From Luteibacter yeojuensis (GTDB taxonomy: Bacteria; Pseudomonadota; Gammaproteobacteria; Xanthomonadales; Rhodanobacteraceae), in assembly GCF_000964085.1 (NCBI RefSeq), contig NZ_JZRB01000003.1, forward strand, positions 124,001 to 188,000: a DNA stretch of 64,000 nucleotides, read 5' to 3'. Positions 53,044-64,000 of the stretch are shown here, one piece after another. Numbering within the stretch: the first letter of the stretch is position 1; the number at the start of each line of letters is the position of its first letter. Below the pieces are notes generated by a model. It saw only the letters and a program-made list of their open reading frames with translations, was not told the DNA's origin and did no database searches. A program made the translations under genes and the position numbers.

Positions 53044-53787
53044 ATGCTCAAAGCCGTCCTCGCCAGCCTCCTCCTCGCCCTGCCCGCGGCCACCCTGGCG
53101 CAGCAGGCCAAGCCGGCGGCGCCCGCGCCCGGTCCCGTCGACCACCCGCGCGTGGTGGTGCACACCAGCCAGGGCGATTTCACCCTCGAGCTGTTCCCGG
53201 AGAAGGCGCCCAAGAGCGTCGCCAACTTCCTCCAGTACGTGCGTGACGACTTCTACGATGGCACGGTGTTCCACCGCGTGGTCGATGGCTACATGGTGCA
53301 GGGCGGCCTCTACAGCCGCGACCTCACCCAGCGGCGCACCCGCGCGCCCATCCCCAGCGAAGCCGACAACGGCCTGTCGAACCTGCGCGGCACCGTGGCG
53401 GTGGCGCGTGGCGCCGACGCCAATTCGGGCACCTCGCAGTTCTTCGTCAACCTCGTCGACAACCGCCGGCTCGATTACGTGAGCAACCAGAGCGGCCTCA
53501 CCTGGGGCTTCGCGGTGTTCGGCAAGGTGGTCCAGGGCATGGAGACGATCGACAAGATCGCCAAGCTGCCCACCCGCGCCCAGGGCCCGTTCGTGGGCGA
53601 TGTGCCAAACCCCCTGGTGGTCATCAACTCGGCACAGGTGGTGGGCGAGGAGAAGGCCGCGCCGGCTGCCTCGTCGTCGGCGGGCAGCGTGAAGCCGGCA
53701 CCCGCCGCGCCCGCACCTGCCGTCCCGGCCGCGGCCCCGGCGAAAAAAGCCACCGAGAAGAAGCCGGCGGCCAAGACCACGCCATGA
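53044..53787 (+). CDS. Exported cyclophilin-type peptidyl-prolyl isomerase
   Basis: A 247-aa periplasmic cyclophilin: signal peptide 1-19 (cut after LA before QQ), the isomerase domain (about 35-195) with FHRVVDGYMVQGG and NSGTSQFFVNL, and a low-complexity Ala/Pro/Lys tail of about 45 residues. E. coli has a cytosolic cyclophilin (PpiB) next to lpxH; here the copy is exported. Its stop overlaps the lpxH start. Confidence 0.9.
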   Translation: MLKAVLASLLLALPAATLAQQAKPAAPAPGPVDHPRVVVHTSQGDFTLELFPEKAPKSVANFLQYVRDDFYDGTVFHRVVDGYMVQGGLYSRDLTQRRTRAPIPSEADNGLSNLRGTVAVARGADANSGTSQFFVNLVDNRRLDYVSNQSGLTWGFAVFGKVVQGMETIDKIAKLPTRAQGPFVGDVPNPLVVINSAQVVGEEKAAPAASSSAGSVKPAPAAPAPAVPAAAPAKKATEKKPAAKTTP

Positions 53788-54512
53788 CCACGCTGTTCAT
53801 CGCCGACCTGCACCTCGACGACGCCCGCCCCGAGATCACCACGCTGTTCGAACGGTACCTCGCCTCGGAGGAAGCCCGCGGTGCGAACGCGCTTTACATC
53901 CTTGGCGACCTGGTCGAGGCATGGATCGGCGACGACGACGATGCCGAGCTGCCCAACCGCATCGCCCACGCCACCCGGGCCGTGCGCGACGCCGGCGTGC
54001 CCGTGTACTTCATGGTGGGCAACCGCGATTTCCTGCTAGGCCAGGCCTTCGCCGAGCGGGCGGGCATGGCCTTGCTCGACGATGGCACGGTGCACGACAT
54101 CGAGGGCACGCCCACGCTGCTGATGCACGGCGACGTGCTCTGCACCGATGACGTCGAATACCAGGCCGTGCGCAAGCAGGTGCGCACCGATGCATGGAAG
54201 CAGCAGATCCTCGCCATGCCGCTGGCGGCGCGCCGGGCCTTCGCCGCGCAGGCCCGCAGCGACAGCAAATCGCGCACGGGGCGCATCGATGAAACCATCA
54301 TGGACGTGAACCAGGGCGCCGTCGACGACGCGATGCGCCAGGCCGGCGTCACCCGCCTCGTCCATGGCCATACGCACCGCCCCGCGGTGCACGACTTCAC
54401 ACTGGGCAGCGAACCCGCTCAACGCATCGTCCTGGGCGATTGGTACGACCATGGGTCGGTGTTGCGTATCGAGCCGGGCAGTGTCGAGTTGCGTGGGTTG
54501 ACGGCGCGTTAA
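53784..54512 (+). CDS. lpxH: LpxH, UDP-2,3-diacylglucosamine hydrolase
   Basis: Makes lipid X, an early step of lipid A synthesis, at the inner membrane surface. The 242-aa calcineurin-fold protein has D8/H10 in ADLHLDD, LGDLVEAW, the GNRDF motif, MHGDVLC and VHGHTHRP. ATGA overlap with the cyclophilin gene. Confidence 0.96.
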   Translation: MTTLFIADLHLDDARPEITTLFERYLASEEARGANALYILGDLVEAWIGDDDDAELPNRIAHATRAVRDAGVPVYFMVGNRDFLLGQAFAERAGMALLDDGTVHDIEGTPTLLMHGDVLCTDDVEYQAVRKQVRTDAWKQQILAMPLAARRAFAAQARSDSKSRTGRIDETIMDVNQGAVDDAMRQAGVTRLVHGHTHRPAVHDFTLGSEPAQRIVLGDWYDHGSVLRIEPGSVELRGLTAR

Positions 54513-54516
54513 GAGC

Positions 54517-54595
54517 GTCGCCCACAGGGTGGGCTCCTACAGGGGTCCGTCGTTGCATGGGTGCGCTGTCGTAGGAGCCCACACCCGTGGGCGAT
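54517..54595. repeat. REP-like pair between lpxH and the ferritin-like gene
   Basis: Here the order is reversed: an inverted copy (54517-54540, ending GGTGGGCTCCTAC) comes first and a forward copy (54571-54595, GTAGGAGCCCACACCCGTGG onward) second, so the heads face each other. Starts 5 bp after the lpxH stop and ends 4 bp before the next gene's stop. Confidence 0.83.
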
Positions 54596-54598
54596 GCT

Positions 54599-55399
54599 TT
54601 ACGACAACGAAGCCAGCCAGGCAAGCTCGCTCTGGGAAAACCCCGCCTCGCGCCGCGCCGCCACGTTGAACGGCCCGCGCAACGAGCCGTGCATGTAGTC
54701 GTTGAGCAAGGTGGCGAACGTCGCCTCCGGGTCGATGCCATCGCGGGCGCAGCACCAGTGGAACCAGCGCGTGCCGGCGGCCACGTGGGCCACCTCCTCG
54801 CGCAGGATCACGTCGAGGATGGCCACTGTGCGCTCGTCGTCCTGGTGGCGCAGGCGATCCATCATGCCGGGCGTGACATCGAGGCCACGCGCCTCGAGCA
54901 CGCGTGGCACCAGCGCCATGCGCGCCGTATCGCTGTGCGCGGTTTTCTCGGCCATTTCCCACAGGCCATTGTGCGCGTCGAAATCGCCATAGGCGTGGCC
55001 GAGTTCGCCGAGGCGGCCCTGCAGCATCGTGAAGTGCCGCGCTTCGTCATTCGCGCACGACGCCCAGTCGGCGTAATACGCCGCTGGCTTGCCACGGAAC
55101 CGGTAGACCGCATCCCATGCCAGGTCGATGGCGTTGAATTCGATATGCGCGATGGCATGCACGAGCGCCACGCGCCCTTCCGCCGTGCCAAGGCCACGCT
55201 GGGAGAGCTGCCGCGCAGGCACCAGCCGCGGCCGTGCTGGCCGCCCGGGCAAGGCGATAGGCGTGGCCGGCGGCGACGACACATCGGGCGCAAGCTCGCC
55301 GGCCTGCAGCCGGGCGAAGGTCTCGAACGTGAGCCGGACCTTCTCGGCGGGCTCCGCCGCGTCGAGGCAGCGGCGGGCGGCGGCGTGGAGGTCGTGCAT
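54599..55399 (-). CDS. DUF455 ferritin-like protein
   Basis: A 266-aa helical protein with the pattern of a di-iron four-helix bundle: Glu/His in AHIEFNAIDLAWDA, ANDEARHFTML and REEVAHVAAGTRWF. Members are related to the MiaE/ferritin-like group, but the substrate is unknown. It starts 10 bp after the purF stop and is probably co-transcribed with it. Confidence 0.83.
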   Translation of the reverse strand: MHDLHAAARRCLDAAEPAEKVRLTFETFARLQAGELAPDVSSPPATPIALPGRPARPRLVPARQLSQRGLGTAEGRVALVHAIAHIEFNAIDLAWDAVYRFRGKPAAYYADWASCANDEARHFTMLQGRLGELGHAYGDFDAHNGLWEMAEKTAHSDTARMALVPRVLEARGLDVTPGMMDRLRHQDDERTVAILDVILREEVAHVAAGTRWFHWCCARDGIDPEATFATLLNDYMHGSLRGPFNVAARREAGFSQSELAWLASLS

Positions 55400-55409
55400 C
55401 GGCGGTGGC

Positions 55410-56888
55410 TCAGGCGGTACGGCGCTCGGTCTTGGCGTTGTCCGAGCGCATGGCTTCCTGCTGCTCCAGGAAGGCCGAATCGACGCCCGTGACGTACTCG
55501 CCCGAGAAGCACGAGGTATCGAATTTCTTCAGGTCCTCGTTGCCATCGCTTACGGCCCAGATGAGGTCGTCGAGATCCTGGTAGACAAGCCAGTCGGCGC
55601 CAAGCAGCTTCTCCACTTCATCGACCGTGCGGCCGGCGGCGATGAGCTCGGACGCGGCGGGCATGTCGATGCCGTAGACATTGGGGAAGCGCACCGGCGG
55701 CGCGGCGGACGCGAAATAGACGTTCTTTGCGCCAGCATCGCGGGCCATCTGGATGATCTGGCGCGAGGTGGTGCCACGGACGATGGAGTCGTCGACCAGC
55801 AGCACGTTCTTCTTGCGGAACTCGAGGTCGATGGCGTTGAGCTTGCGGCGCACCGATTTCACGCGCTCGCCCTGCCCCGGCATGATGAAGGTGCGGCCGA
55901 TGTAGCGGTTCTTGACCAGGCCCTCGCGCATGGGCACGCCCAGCGCCTGCGCCAGCGAGCTGGCGGCGGTGCGCGAGGTGTCGGGGATGGGGATGACGGC
56001 ATCGATGCCATGGTCGGGGCCGCGCTCGCGCAGGATCTTCTCGGCCAGCTTCTCGCCCATGCGCAGGCGCGCCTTGTACACCGATACATCCTCGATCATG
56101 GAATCGGGGCGCGCGAGGTACACGTATTCGAAGATGCACGGCGCATGCACCGCGCCCTCGGCGCAACGCCGGGAGAACAGCTGGCCGCCTTCGGTGATGA
56201 TGACGCCCTCGCCCGGCTCGATGTCGCGCACGCGCTTGAACCCGAGGACATCGAGCGCGACGGACTCGGAGGTGATGGCGTATTCGCGACCCTCGGCCGT
56301 GACGCGCTCGCCCAGCACCAGCGGGCGGATGCCGTTGGGGTCGCGGAAGGCGATGAGCCCGTAGCCCAGCACCAGCGCGATGCAGGCGTAGCCGCCGCGG
56401 GCGCGCGCATGGACGCGCGACACCGCCTCGAACACGTGCTCGGGGGTGAGGTCGCTGCGGTCGTGCAGCTGCAGCTCGTGCGCCAGCACGTTGAGCAGTA
56501 CTTCGGAATCGGAATCGGTATCAATGTGGCGGCGATCGTCCTCGAACATCTCCTTGCGCAGCTGCTCGGTGTTGACGAGGTTGCCGTTGTGGGCGAACGC
56601 GATGCCGTAGGGCGAGTTCACGTAGAACGGCTGGGCCTCCTCCGTGCCTTCGGAGCCGGCCGTGGGGTAGCGGCAGTGGCCAATACCGATGCGGCCGCGG
56701 AGCTTGCCCACGCCGGCCGAATTGAACACGTCGCGCACGAGGCCGTTGCCCTTGTGCAGGCGCAGGCGCGCACCGTCGACAGTGGCGATGCCGGCGGCAT
56801 CCTGCCCGCGGTGTTGCAGGACGGTCAGGCCGTCATACAGGGCCGATGCCACTTCCGTGGTACCGACGATGCCGATGATTCCGCACAT
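55410..56888 (-). CDS. purF: Amidophosphoribosyltransferase
   Basis: Commits PRPP to purine synthesis. 492 aa. Cys2 (MCGIIGIVG) is the glutaminase nucleophile; [10 protein letters not shown] and the PRPP loop [13 protein letters not shown] are intact. The order folC-SPOR protein-cvpA-purF matches E. coli folC-dedD-cvpA-purF. No PurR site was recognised. Confidence 0.97.
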   Translation of the reverse strand: MCGIIGIVGTTEVASALYDGLTVLQHRGQDAAGIATVDGARLRLHKGNGLVRDVFNSAGVGKLRGRIGIGHCRYPTAGSEGTEEAQPFYVNSPYGIAFAHNGNLVNTEQLRKEMFEDDRRHIDTDSDSEVLLNVLAHELQLHDRSDLTPEHVFEAVSRVHARARGGYACIALVLGYGLIAFRDPNGIRPLVLGERVTAEGREYAITSESVALDVLGFKRVRDIEPGEGVIITEGGQLFSRRCAEGAVHAPCIFEYVYLARPDSMIEDVSVYKARLRMGEKLAEKILRERGPDHGIDAVIPIPDTSRTAASSLAQALGVPMREGLVKNRYIGRTFIMPGQGERVKSVRRKLNAIDLEFRKKNVLLVDDSIVRGTTSRQIIQMARDAGAKNVYFASAAPPVRFPNVYGIDMPAASELIAAGRTVDEVEKLLGADWLVYQDLDDLIWAVSDGNEDLKKFDTSCFSGEYVTGVDSAFLEQQEAMRSDNAKTERRTA

Positions 56889-56899
56889 GGTGTTGCCTT

Positions 56900-57535
56900 C
56901 TACGAAGAGGCCGCCGTGGACGCGGCAGCGGGGTGAGCCTGGGTATTGTCGCGCGTTTGCCCGGGGATCGGCAGGTCGCGCAATTTCATGAGATCGTCCT
57001 TGCTGGGGAGCTGGACGTCCGGCATTTTCATGTTCTTCAACGCCTCCGGCGGGTGCATGTAATCACGCACGTTGGCCGGGATCTGCTCGCCGATCCACGC
57101 GGCGGGCGCGCTGAACTGCTGGAGCATCATCGATTCGTGCCACCACGGGTCCCTGGGGAGGGGCGTGAAGCCAAGCATGAACACCACGAGGCTGACGATG
57201 AGCACGCCGCGCACGAGGCCGAACAACATGCCGAAGAGGCGATCGGTACCCCCCAGCCCCGTGCTCGCCACCAGGCGCGACACCAGGAACCGGATGATGC
57301 CGCCGATGACCAGGACGACGACGAAGGCGATGGCGTAGCCGATGCCCACGCGGGCGGTGGCGTTCGACACCGAGCCTTCAAGGTAATGCGCAAGCTGGGG
57401 GCCGATGGCCCAGGCGATCCAGAACGCGGCCACCCAGATCACCAGCGACAACACCTCTGAAATGAGGCCGCGCGCCAGGCCGATCAAGACCGAGATGAAG
57501 AGCACCGCCAGGATGACGTAATCGGCCCAGTTCAC
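56900..57535 (-). CDS. cvpA: CvpA family membrane protein
   Basis: A 211-aa inner-membrane protein with four helices (about 5-25, 28-46, 65-85, 100-122) and the conserved [15 protein letters not shown] segment and GLVRGVL. Required for colicin V export and envelope tolerance in E. coli. I place the start at the GTG at 57535, because a GGGGGG ribosome site lies just ahead and the protein then begins like E. coli CvpA; an ATG five codons earlier (57550) lacks a site. Confidence 0.9.
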   Translation of the reverse strand: MNWADYVILAVLFISVLIGLARGLISEVLSLVIWVAAFWIAWAIGPQLAHYLEGSVSNATARVGIGYAIAFVVVLVIGGIIRFLVSRLVASTGLGGTDRLFGMLFGLVRGVLIVSLVVFMLGFTPLPRDPWWHESMMLQQFSAPAAWIGEQIPANVRDYMHPPEALKNMKMPDVQLPSKDDLMKLRDLPIPGQTRDNTQAHPAAASTAASS

Positions 57536-57577
57536 TTCGCTACCCCCCATTGAGCGACGCGCGCGTGGCCCGGCCCC

Positions 57578-58651
57578 TTACGGAGCCGACACCACGACGC
57601 CATCCAGGCCGACCTTGGCCTTGATCTGGTCCTTGAGGCGCACGGCGTCGTCGCGCTGCGTCTGCGGCCCGGCGCGCACGCGCCAGAGCTTGGCGCCGCT
57701 GCTCGCGGCCACCGTATCGACATAGCCGGCGATGCCCGCGCCGCGGAGTTTATCGCGCAGGCGGTTGGCTTCGGCCTCGCTGCTGACGGCGGCCACCTGG
57801 ACGGCGAAGCCGCCCGCGCGCGGCGCGGCGGCCGGCACGGCGGCGGCCTGGGCCTGCTGCTGGGCGGTGGCCGGTGCGGCGGCAGGCTTGGGCGGGGCCG
57901 GCACGTCGGCCGTTTGCGTTTCCGGCTTGGACGACAGCGACGCCGGGGCGCCCGGGACGGCGGCGGTGATCTTCAGGCGCGCGGCCTCGGCGGCGGCACG
58001 CGTCTCGAAGGGGCCGGCGGTGACACGGGTGAGCGACTTGCCAGCCTGGTTCATGGCGGCGGTGCTGACCGGGTAGCCTAGCGCGCGCACTTTCGACACC
58101 ACCGCGTCGGCCTTGCTGCGGTCGGCGTAGGCGCTGAGGTTGATGCTGTAGCTGCCACGACCGGCCGTGCCGGCGGGCATGGCGGCCGGTGCATCGGCCG
58201 GTGCCGGGGTGGCGGGGGCGGGCCTGGCCGGCGCCGGCTTGTTCGTGGCGGCGGCGTTGGCCGGCTGGTTGAAATCCTCCGGCAGGGCATCGGCCGGCTT
58301 GCGCGAGGCGATGTCGACGGAGGCGAGGCGGCTGCCATTGCCCGGCGCGGTGGTGGCCTGCGGCGTGGCGGCGGGCACCTGCGCGGTGGCCGGGCCGGGG
58401 GCGGCGGCAGGCTGCGCGCCCTGGCCTTGCGGCGGGGCCTGCGTGGCGGCCGGGGTGGCCGTGCCGTTCGGGGAGACGTCCAGCGTGCGCGACTGCAGTT
58501 CGCGGTCGGGGGCCGGCGGAATCTCGAGGCTCACCGTCTGGTCGGCGTCGCTCTTGGGCGGCGTGCTGGAGAACAGCATCGGCACGATCAGGACAAGCAA
58601 CGCGATGAGGACGGCGGCACCCAGCAGGCGTGTTTTCAAGGAAAGCTCCAT
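57578..58651 (-). CDS. Tandem SPOR-domain division protein (DedD position)
   Basis: A 357-aa bitopic protein: a short cytoplasmic N-terminus, one membrane helix (about 9-28), a long Ala/Pro-rich linker, and two SPOR domains (about 163-235 and 283-357). SPOR domains bind denuded septal glycan. E. coli DedD, in the same place between folC and cvpA, has one SPOR domain. The second domain and the linker make this protein much longer than DedD (220 aa). Confidence 0.87.
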   Translation of the reverse strand: MELSLKTRLLGAAVLIALLVLIVPMLFSSTPPKSDADQTVSLEIPPAPDRELQSRTLDVSPNGTATPAATQAPPQGQGAQPAAAPGPATAQVPAATPQATTAPGNGSRLASVDIASRKPADALPEDFNQPANAAATNKPAPARPAPATPAPADAPAAMPAGTAGRGSYSINLSAYADRSKADAVVSKVRALGYPVSTAAMNQAGKSLTRVTAGPFETRAAAEAARLKITAAVPGAPASLSSKPETQTADVPAPPKPAAAPATAQQQAQAAAVPAAAPRAGGFAVQVAAVSSEAEANRLRDKLRGAGIAGYVDTVAASSGAKLWRVRAGPQTQRDDAVRLKDQIKAKVGLDGVVVSAP

Positions 58652-58727
58652 TCGGCCGGCGCAATGCGGATCGCCGCGATTATAACCGGCAATGGGTGGG
58701 GCCCGGTGGCCCCGCCCGCGCCGTCGT

Positions 58728-60008
58728 TCACGCCCGCGTCGAGAGCGCCGCGCCCGCGACGAAAAACGAGCCGAACAGGAGGATGGTGTCGGCCTCGCCC
58801 GCGGCCTCGCGCGCGGCCTGCCACGCCGCGGCCACGCCCGGGTGGGCCTCGCGCGATGCGTCCGGTAGTGTCGCGGCCAGGCTGGCTTCAAGGGCGGCGG
58901 CGGGCAGGCCGCGTGGCGTGTCGCCGTCCAGCCCGGCCAGGAACCAGCGATCGATGCGCGTTCCCAGCGCGGCGATGACGCCGCCAACGTCCTTGTCCGC
59001 CAGCGCGCCGTACACGGCGAACACCTTGCCGCCGCCAGGCGCCGCGTCGAGCCAGGCGGCCAGCGCGCGCGCGGCTTGCGGGTTATGCCCCACGTCGACG
59101 AGGGTGAGGGGCCGTTCGCCGATGCGCTGCAGGCGGCCGCCCACCTGCACCCGCGCCAGTGCCGCGGCGATGGCCGCGTCAGGCACCGTGAGCCGGGCGC
59201 GCAAGGCGTGCAGCGCGGCGATGGCGGCCGACGCATTGGCGTACTGCACCGGCGCGGCCAGCGCGGGCCTGGGCAGTGCGCGCACGGTGCCGTCGGTGTG
59301 GAACCAGCGCCAGGTCGCTTCGGGCGTGCCCTGCCCCTGGGTTTCCCACCAGTACGACGAGCCCGCCCGCTCGATCGACGCGCCCAGCCCGCGCAAGGCC
59401 TCGAGCAAGCCCTCGGGGGGCGCCAGTTCGCCCACGACGGCCGGCTGCCCTGCCCGGGCGATGCCGGCCTTCTCACGGCCGATGCTGTCGCGGTCGTTGC
59501 CCAGCCACGCCTGGTGGTCAAGGTCGATGGTGGTGATGACGACGAGGTCGGCGTCGATGATGTTCACCGCGTCGAGGCGCCCACCCAGCCCCACCTCGAG
59601 GATGGCGACGTCCACGCCAGCGCGCGCCATGAGGTCGATGGCGGCCAGCGTGCCGAATTCGAAGTAGGTCTGCGTCGTGCCGCCGCGGGCGGCTTCGATG
59701 CGCTCGAACGACGCCACGAGGTCGGCATCCACGGCGTCCACGCCATCGATGCGCACGCGCTCGTTGTAGCGGACGAGGTGCGGCGAGGTGTAGCAGCCGG
59801 TGCGGTAGCCGGCGGCGCGCAGCATGCCCTCCAGCAACGCCACCGTGGAGCCCTTGCCGTTGGTGCCGCCCACGGTGATGACCAGTGGCGCGGGGCGCGG
59901 GGCGCCCATGGCCTGCCACACGCGGCGGACGCGGTCGAGGCCCAGTTCGATCTCGTGGACGTTGGTGGTTTCCTGGTAGGCCAGCCACTGGTCGAGCGTA
60001 CGGGTCAT
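58728..60008 (-). CDS. folC: FolC, dihydrofolate/folylpolyglutamate synthase
   Basis: Adds glutamate to folates. 426 aa (E. coli 422). Mur-ligase-fold signatures: ITVGGTNGKGSTV, YTSPHLVRYNERV, DLDHQAWLG and DVGHNPQAARAL. GGAGGTGG lies before the ATG. It overlaps the GNAT gene stop by 4 bp. Confidence 0.96.
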   Translation of the reverse strand: MTRTLDQWLAYQETTNVHEIELGLDRVRRVWQAMGAPRPAPLVITVGGTNGKGSTVALLEGMLRAAGYRTGCYTSPHLVRYNERVRIDGVDAVDADLVASFERIEAARGGTTQTYFEFGTLAAIDLMARAGVDVAILEVGLGGRLDAVNIIDADLVVITTIDLDHQAWLGNDRDSIGREKAGIARAGQPAVVGELAPPEGLLEALRGLGASIERAGSSYWWETQGQGTPEATWRWFHTDGTVRALPRPALAAPVQYANASAAIAALHALRARLTVPDAAIAAALARVQVGGRLQRIGERPLTLVDVGHNPQAARALAAWLDAAPGGGKVFAVYGALADKDVGGVIAALGTRIDRWFLAGLDGDTPRGLPAAALEASLAATLPDASREAHPGVAAAWQAAREAAGEADTILLFGSFFVAGAALSTRA

Positions 60009-60631
60009 GCGCCCACCTCCGCGCGGCCGAGTTCGCGCAGCCAGAAATCCAGCACGTGCGGCGTCGCATCGGCGGCGCCGCGCTCCTTCCACGAAAGCGT
60101 ACAGCTCATGCCCGGCCGCGGCGTGTACCCCCGGCCGCGCCAGAACATGTCATTGGAACGATACGCCGACGGTGCGCGGGGGTCGCCGGGGTCACGCCGC
60201 ACCGCGCAGAAGGCCGTGTAGCGAAAGCCGCCGCAGGCCCGGGCATGGGCCTCGCGCGCGTCGAAGAACGCGTGCCCGATGCCACGGCCACGCCACGGCG
60301 CCAGCAGCACCGATTCGCCGAAATAGAAGACGTCGCCGAGGGGGATGCCCTTATCGAGGAACGCCTGGTGGAACGCTTCGCCGTCGTCCGCCAGCGGGAT
60401 GCCCGTGGAGGCCCCGACCACCTCGCCGGCATCCGTGCGCGCCACCACGCACACACTGCGGGGCGACGCCGCGTAGGCGGCCAGGTAATCGCGCTCGTAG
60501 CCGCGATCGCCCTCGTAGAGATAGGGCCAGTCGCGGAATACCGCGATACGCAGGCCGGCAAGCTCGTCCACCACGGGCAGGATGCGCTCGCCCACGTAGG
60601 GGATAACCGTGATGCCAGGAATGTGTCGCAT
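60005..60631 (-). CDS. GNAT-family N-acetyltransferase
   Basis: A 208-aa protein of the Gcn5-related fold: VVGASTGIPL as beta-4 and the acetyl-CoA loop LLAPWRGRGIGHAFFDARE (Q/RxxGxG/A pattern). The acceptor is unknown. It is the first gene of the run leading into folC (ATGA overlap) and is divergent from the sterol-desaturase gene. Confidence 0.85.
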   Translation of the reverse strand: MRHIPGITVIPYVGERILPVVDELAGLRIAVFRDWPYLYEGDRGYERDYLAAYAASPRSVCVVARTDAGEVVGASTGIPLADDGEAFHQAFLDKGIPLGDVFYFGESVLLAPWRGRGIGHAFFDAREAHARACGGFRYTAFCAVRRDPGDPRAPSAYRSNDMFWRGRGYTPRPGMSCTLSWKERGAADATPHVLDFWLRELGRAEVGA

Positions 60632-60697
60632 GGCGGAAAGCCCAACGAAAGAGCGGTGAAGCTTAATGGCAGGGGCACGCAATGGCACGAGGCCCCC

Positions 60698-61780
60698 ATG
60701 TTTTCCCCGTGGCACCACCTGGTCGACTGGACGAGCGTCCACGCCATCACGCCCTTCCTCGCGTGGCTGCACCTCGATGGCCTGGCCGGCGACCCGCGCG
60801 AGATCGCCGAAGCCATCCTGATCTCGATGCTGCAGGTGGCCATCATCGGCCTCGTGTTCCGCCCGCTCGAGGCCGTGTTGCCCGCCGAGAAGTGGGAGCA
60901 CCGCCGGCTCACCCGCGTCGACTGGCAGTACACGTTGATGATGTTGCTGGGCATCTTCCCGATGTTCAGCTACCTCGTGCTCACGCCCATCGCCAACTAT
61001 TTCGGCGGCGGCGATGCCAGCCCCGGCGACGAATCCCTGCTTGGCATCGTGCACTGGGTGCCCGCGCTGAAAAGCCACCCGCTGGCGCTGTTCGTGGTCT
61101 ATTACGCCATCTACGACCTGGTGTACTACTGGATGCACCGCCTGCAGCATGCCCTGCCCTGGTGGTGGGCGCTACACAGCATGCACCACAGCACGCGGCA
61201 GATGAGCTGCTGGACGAACGACCGCGGCAGCCTCGTCGATGGCTTCCTGCAATCGATGGTGCTGGCGGGCGTCGGTGTCGTCATCGGCGTGGCCCCCACC
61301 GATTTCGCGTGGCTGGTGCTGCTGGGCGAACTGGTGCAGAACTTCTCCCACGCGAACGTCCGCGTCCGCTTCGGGGCGGTGTTCGATCGCGTGCTGGTCT
61401 CGCCCACCTTCCACCGCCTGCACCACATGCGGGTGGACCCCGACCGCCCCACGCTGCACAACTGCAACTTCGGCCAGGTGTTCTCGATCTGGGATACGGT
61501 CTTCGGCACCGCGCTGCATGGCGAGCCGATCCGCCCCACGGGCGTCGGCGACCCAATGGTGGATGCCGACAATGACAAGCACCTGGTGGGCCTGCACTGG
61601 GCGGCGTTCCGGCGCTTCTGGGGCGCGTTCACGTGCCGGGCCGGCTGGCGGCTCGGCGAGGTGGCGTTTGGCGAGGATTACCGCCCGGTTTCCGTCAAGG
61701 ACATCGACCTGCATGGCTTGCATGGAAAAGAAGCGTCGCGCGCAAGCGCGCTCCCACGACAGCGCGAACCCGCTACCTGA
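60698..61780 (+). CDS. Sterol desaturase/fatty acid hydroxylase-family membrane enzyme
   Basis: A 360-aa inner-membrane di-iron enzyme with four to six hydrophobic helices and all three His boxes: WMHRLQH (H147, H151), HSMHHS (about 160-164) and HRLHHMR (about 240). Substrate is unknown; bacterial members act on sterols, hopanoids or fatty acyl groups. The last 14 residues (from about 347) are encoded by a REP copy and the bases after it, so the native end was probably near HGLHGKE. No strong ribosome site upstream. Confidence 0.85.
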   Translation: MFSPWHHLVDWTSVHAITPFLAWLHLDGLAGDPREIAEAILISMLQVAIIGLVFRPLEAVLPAEKWEHRRLTRVDWQYTLMMLLGIFPMFSYLVLTPIANYFGGGDASPGDESLLGIVHWVPALKSHPLALFVVYYAIYDLVYYWMHRLQHALPWWWALHSMHHSTRQMSCWTNDRGSLVDGFLQSMVLAGVGVVIGVAPTDFAWLVLLGELVQNFSHANVRVRFGAVFDRVLVSPTFHRLHHMRVDPDRPTLHNCNFGQVFSIWDTVFGTALHGEPIRPTGVGDPMVDADNDKHLVGLHWAAFRRFWGAFTCRAGWRLGEVAFGEDYRPVSVKDIDLHGLHGKEASRASALPRQREPAT

Positions 61781-61819
61781 TCCCCCGCGTTGTTTTGTGG
61801 GAGCGCGCTTGCGCGCGAT
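61736..61819. repeat. REP-like pair overlapping a gene end
   Basis: An inverted copy (61736-61757) and a forward copy (61797-61819, GTGGGAGCGCGCTTGCG head) with heads facing each other. The first lies inside the coding frame of the sterol-desaturase-family gene; the second lies after its stop and before the purA terminator. Confidence 0.85.
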
Positions 61820-61835
61820 GCCCTCCCAACAAAAA

Positions 61836-61861
61836 GGCCCCGCCGGTTGGCGGGGCCCTTT
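61836..61861 (-). terminator. Rho-independent terminator of purA
   Basis: Stem GGCCCCGCC/GGCGGGGCC (61836-61844, 61849-61857) with loop GGTT; on the minus strand it is followed by TTTTTG (complement of 61831-61835). It is 25 bp past the purA stop. Confidence 0.88.
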
Positions 61862-61885
61862 GCTTACATCCCAACCAACGACCGC

Positions 61886-64000
<2,115 letters not shown>

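Noticed and set aside
59885-60697. Upstream 271-codon extension of the sterol-desaturase frame
   Set aside because: It is antisense to the GNAT and folC genes and adds no family similarity; the enzyme begins naturally at 60698.

Overview
The window looks like ordinary chromosome from a GC-rich gammaproteobacterium of the Xanthomonadales group, most likely Rhodanobacteraceae (Luteibacter/Dyella-like). This is inferred from gene order (tig-clpP-clpX; pyrG-x-eno-ftsB-ispD-ispF-mgtE-truD; surE-pcm-yqaA-nlpD; folC-SPOR-cvpA-purF; dapA-bamC divergent from gcvR-bcp), a Xanthomonas-like N-terminal extension on Pcm, an NAD-type isocitrate dehydrogenase, and a dispersed REP family. I see no rRNA, CRISPR array, insertion sequence, prophage or plasmid gene.

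Layout. 0-3.5 kb: protein quality control (clpX, clpP, trigger factor), leftward. 3.6-5.6 kb: soxR divergent from an MFS exporter, with a SoxR operator inside the exporter promoter. 5.7-8.5 kb: a 60-aa membrane protein, tRNA-Leu, a lipid A phosphoethanolamine transferase, and a tRNA cluster (Arg, Pro, Arg, His, Lys) with two clear promoters. 8.6-12.9 kb: ftsH and rlmE leftward; yhbY, an Mth938-like protein and a ketopantoate reductase rightward. 13-24.3 kb: two leftward operons for stationary-phase/cell-wall functions (surE-pcm-yqaA-nlpD) and for CTP synthesis, glycolysis, isoprenoids and division (pyrG to truD), separated by a rightward Smr gene. 24.3-28.2 kb: aminopeptidase P and parE. 28.3-34.3 kb: pgi, panD-panC-panB, folK-pcnB. 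34.4-37.8 kb: tRNA-Glu, fdxA, bamC, dapA, gcvR, bcp. 37.9-41.7 kb: a PIN-PhoH protein, a frameshifted thiD, lpxO and an exported orphan. 41.8-43.7 kb: isocitrate dehydrogenase, a carboxymuconolactone decarboxylase-family protein and glutaredoxin. 43.9-53 kb: bepA, then phoB-phoR-ppk-glycosyltransferase-membrane protein-ppx. 53-64 kb: cyclophilin-lpxH, a ferritin-like protein, purF-cvpA-SPOR-folC-GNAT, a sterol-desaturase-family enzyme, purA and the 3' part of hflC.

Three things stand out. First, nine loci carry REP-like repeats, mostly inverted pairs (heads GTAGGAG or GTGGGAG). Seven of the eight convergent gene junctions in the window contain one; in one case the repeat supplies the stop codon (nlpD) and in another it encodes the protein tail (sterol desaturase). 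Second, phosphate sensing, polyphosphate synthesis and breakdown, and a glycolipid-type glycosyltransferase form one directional cluster with a Pho-box-like site in front. Third, thiD is broken by an apparent one-base deletion. I did not find a convincing wholly new system; the best candidates for undescribed biology are the two genes between ppk and ppx and the REP distribution.
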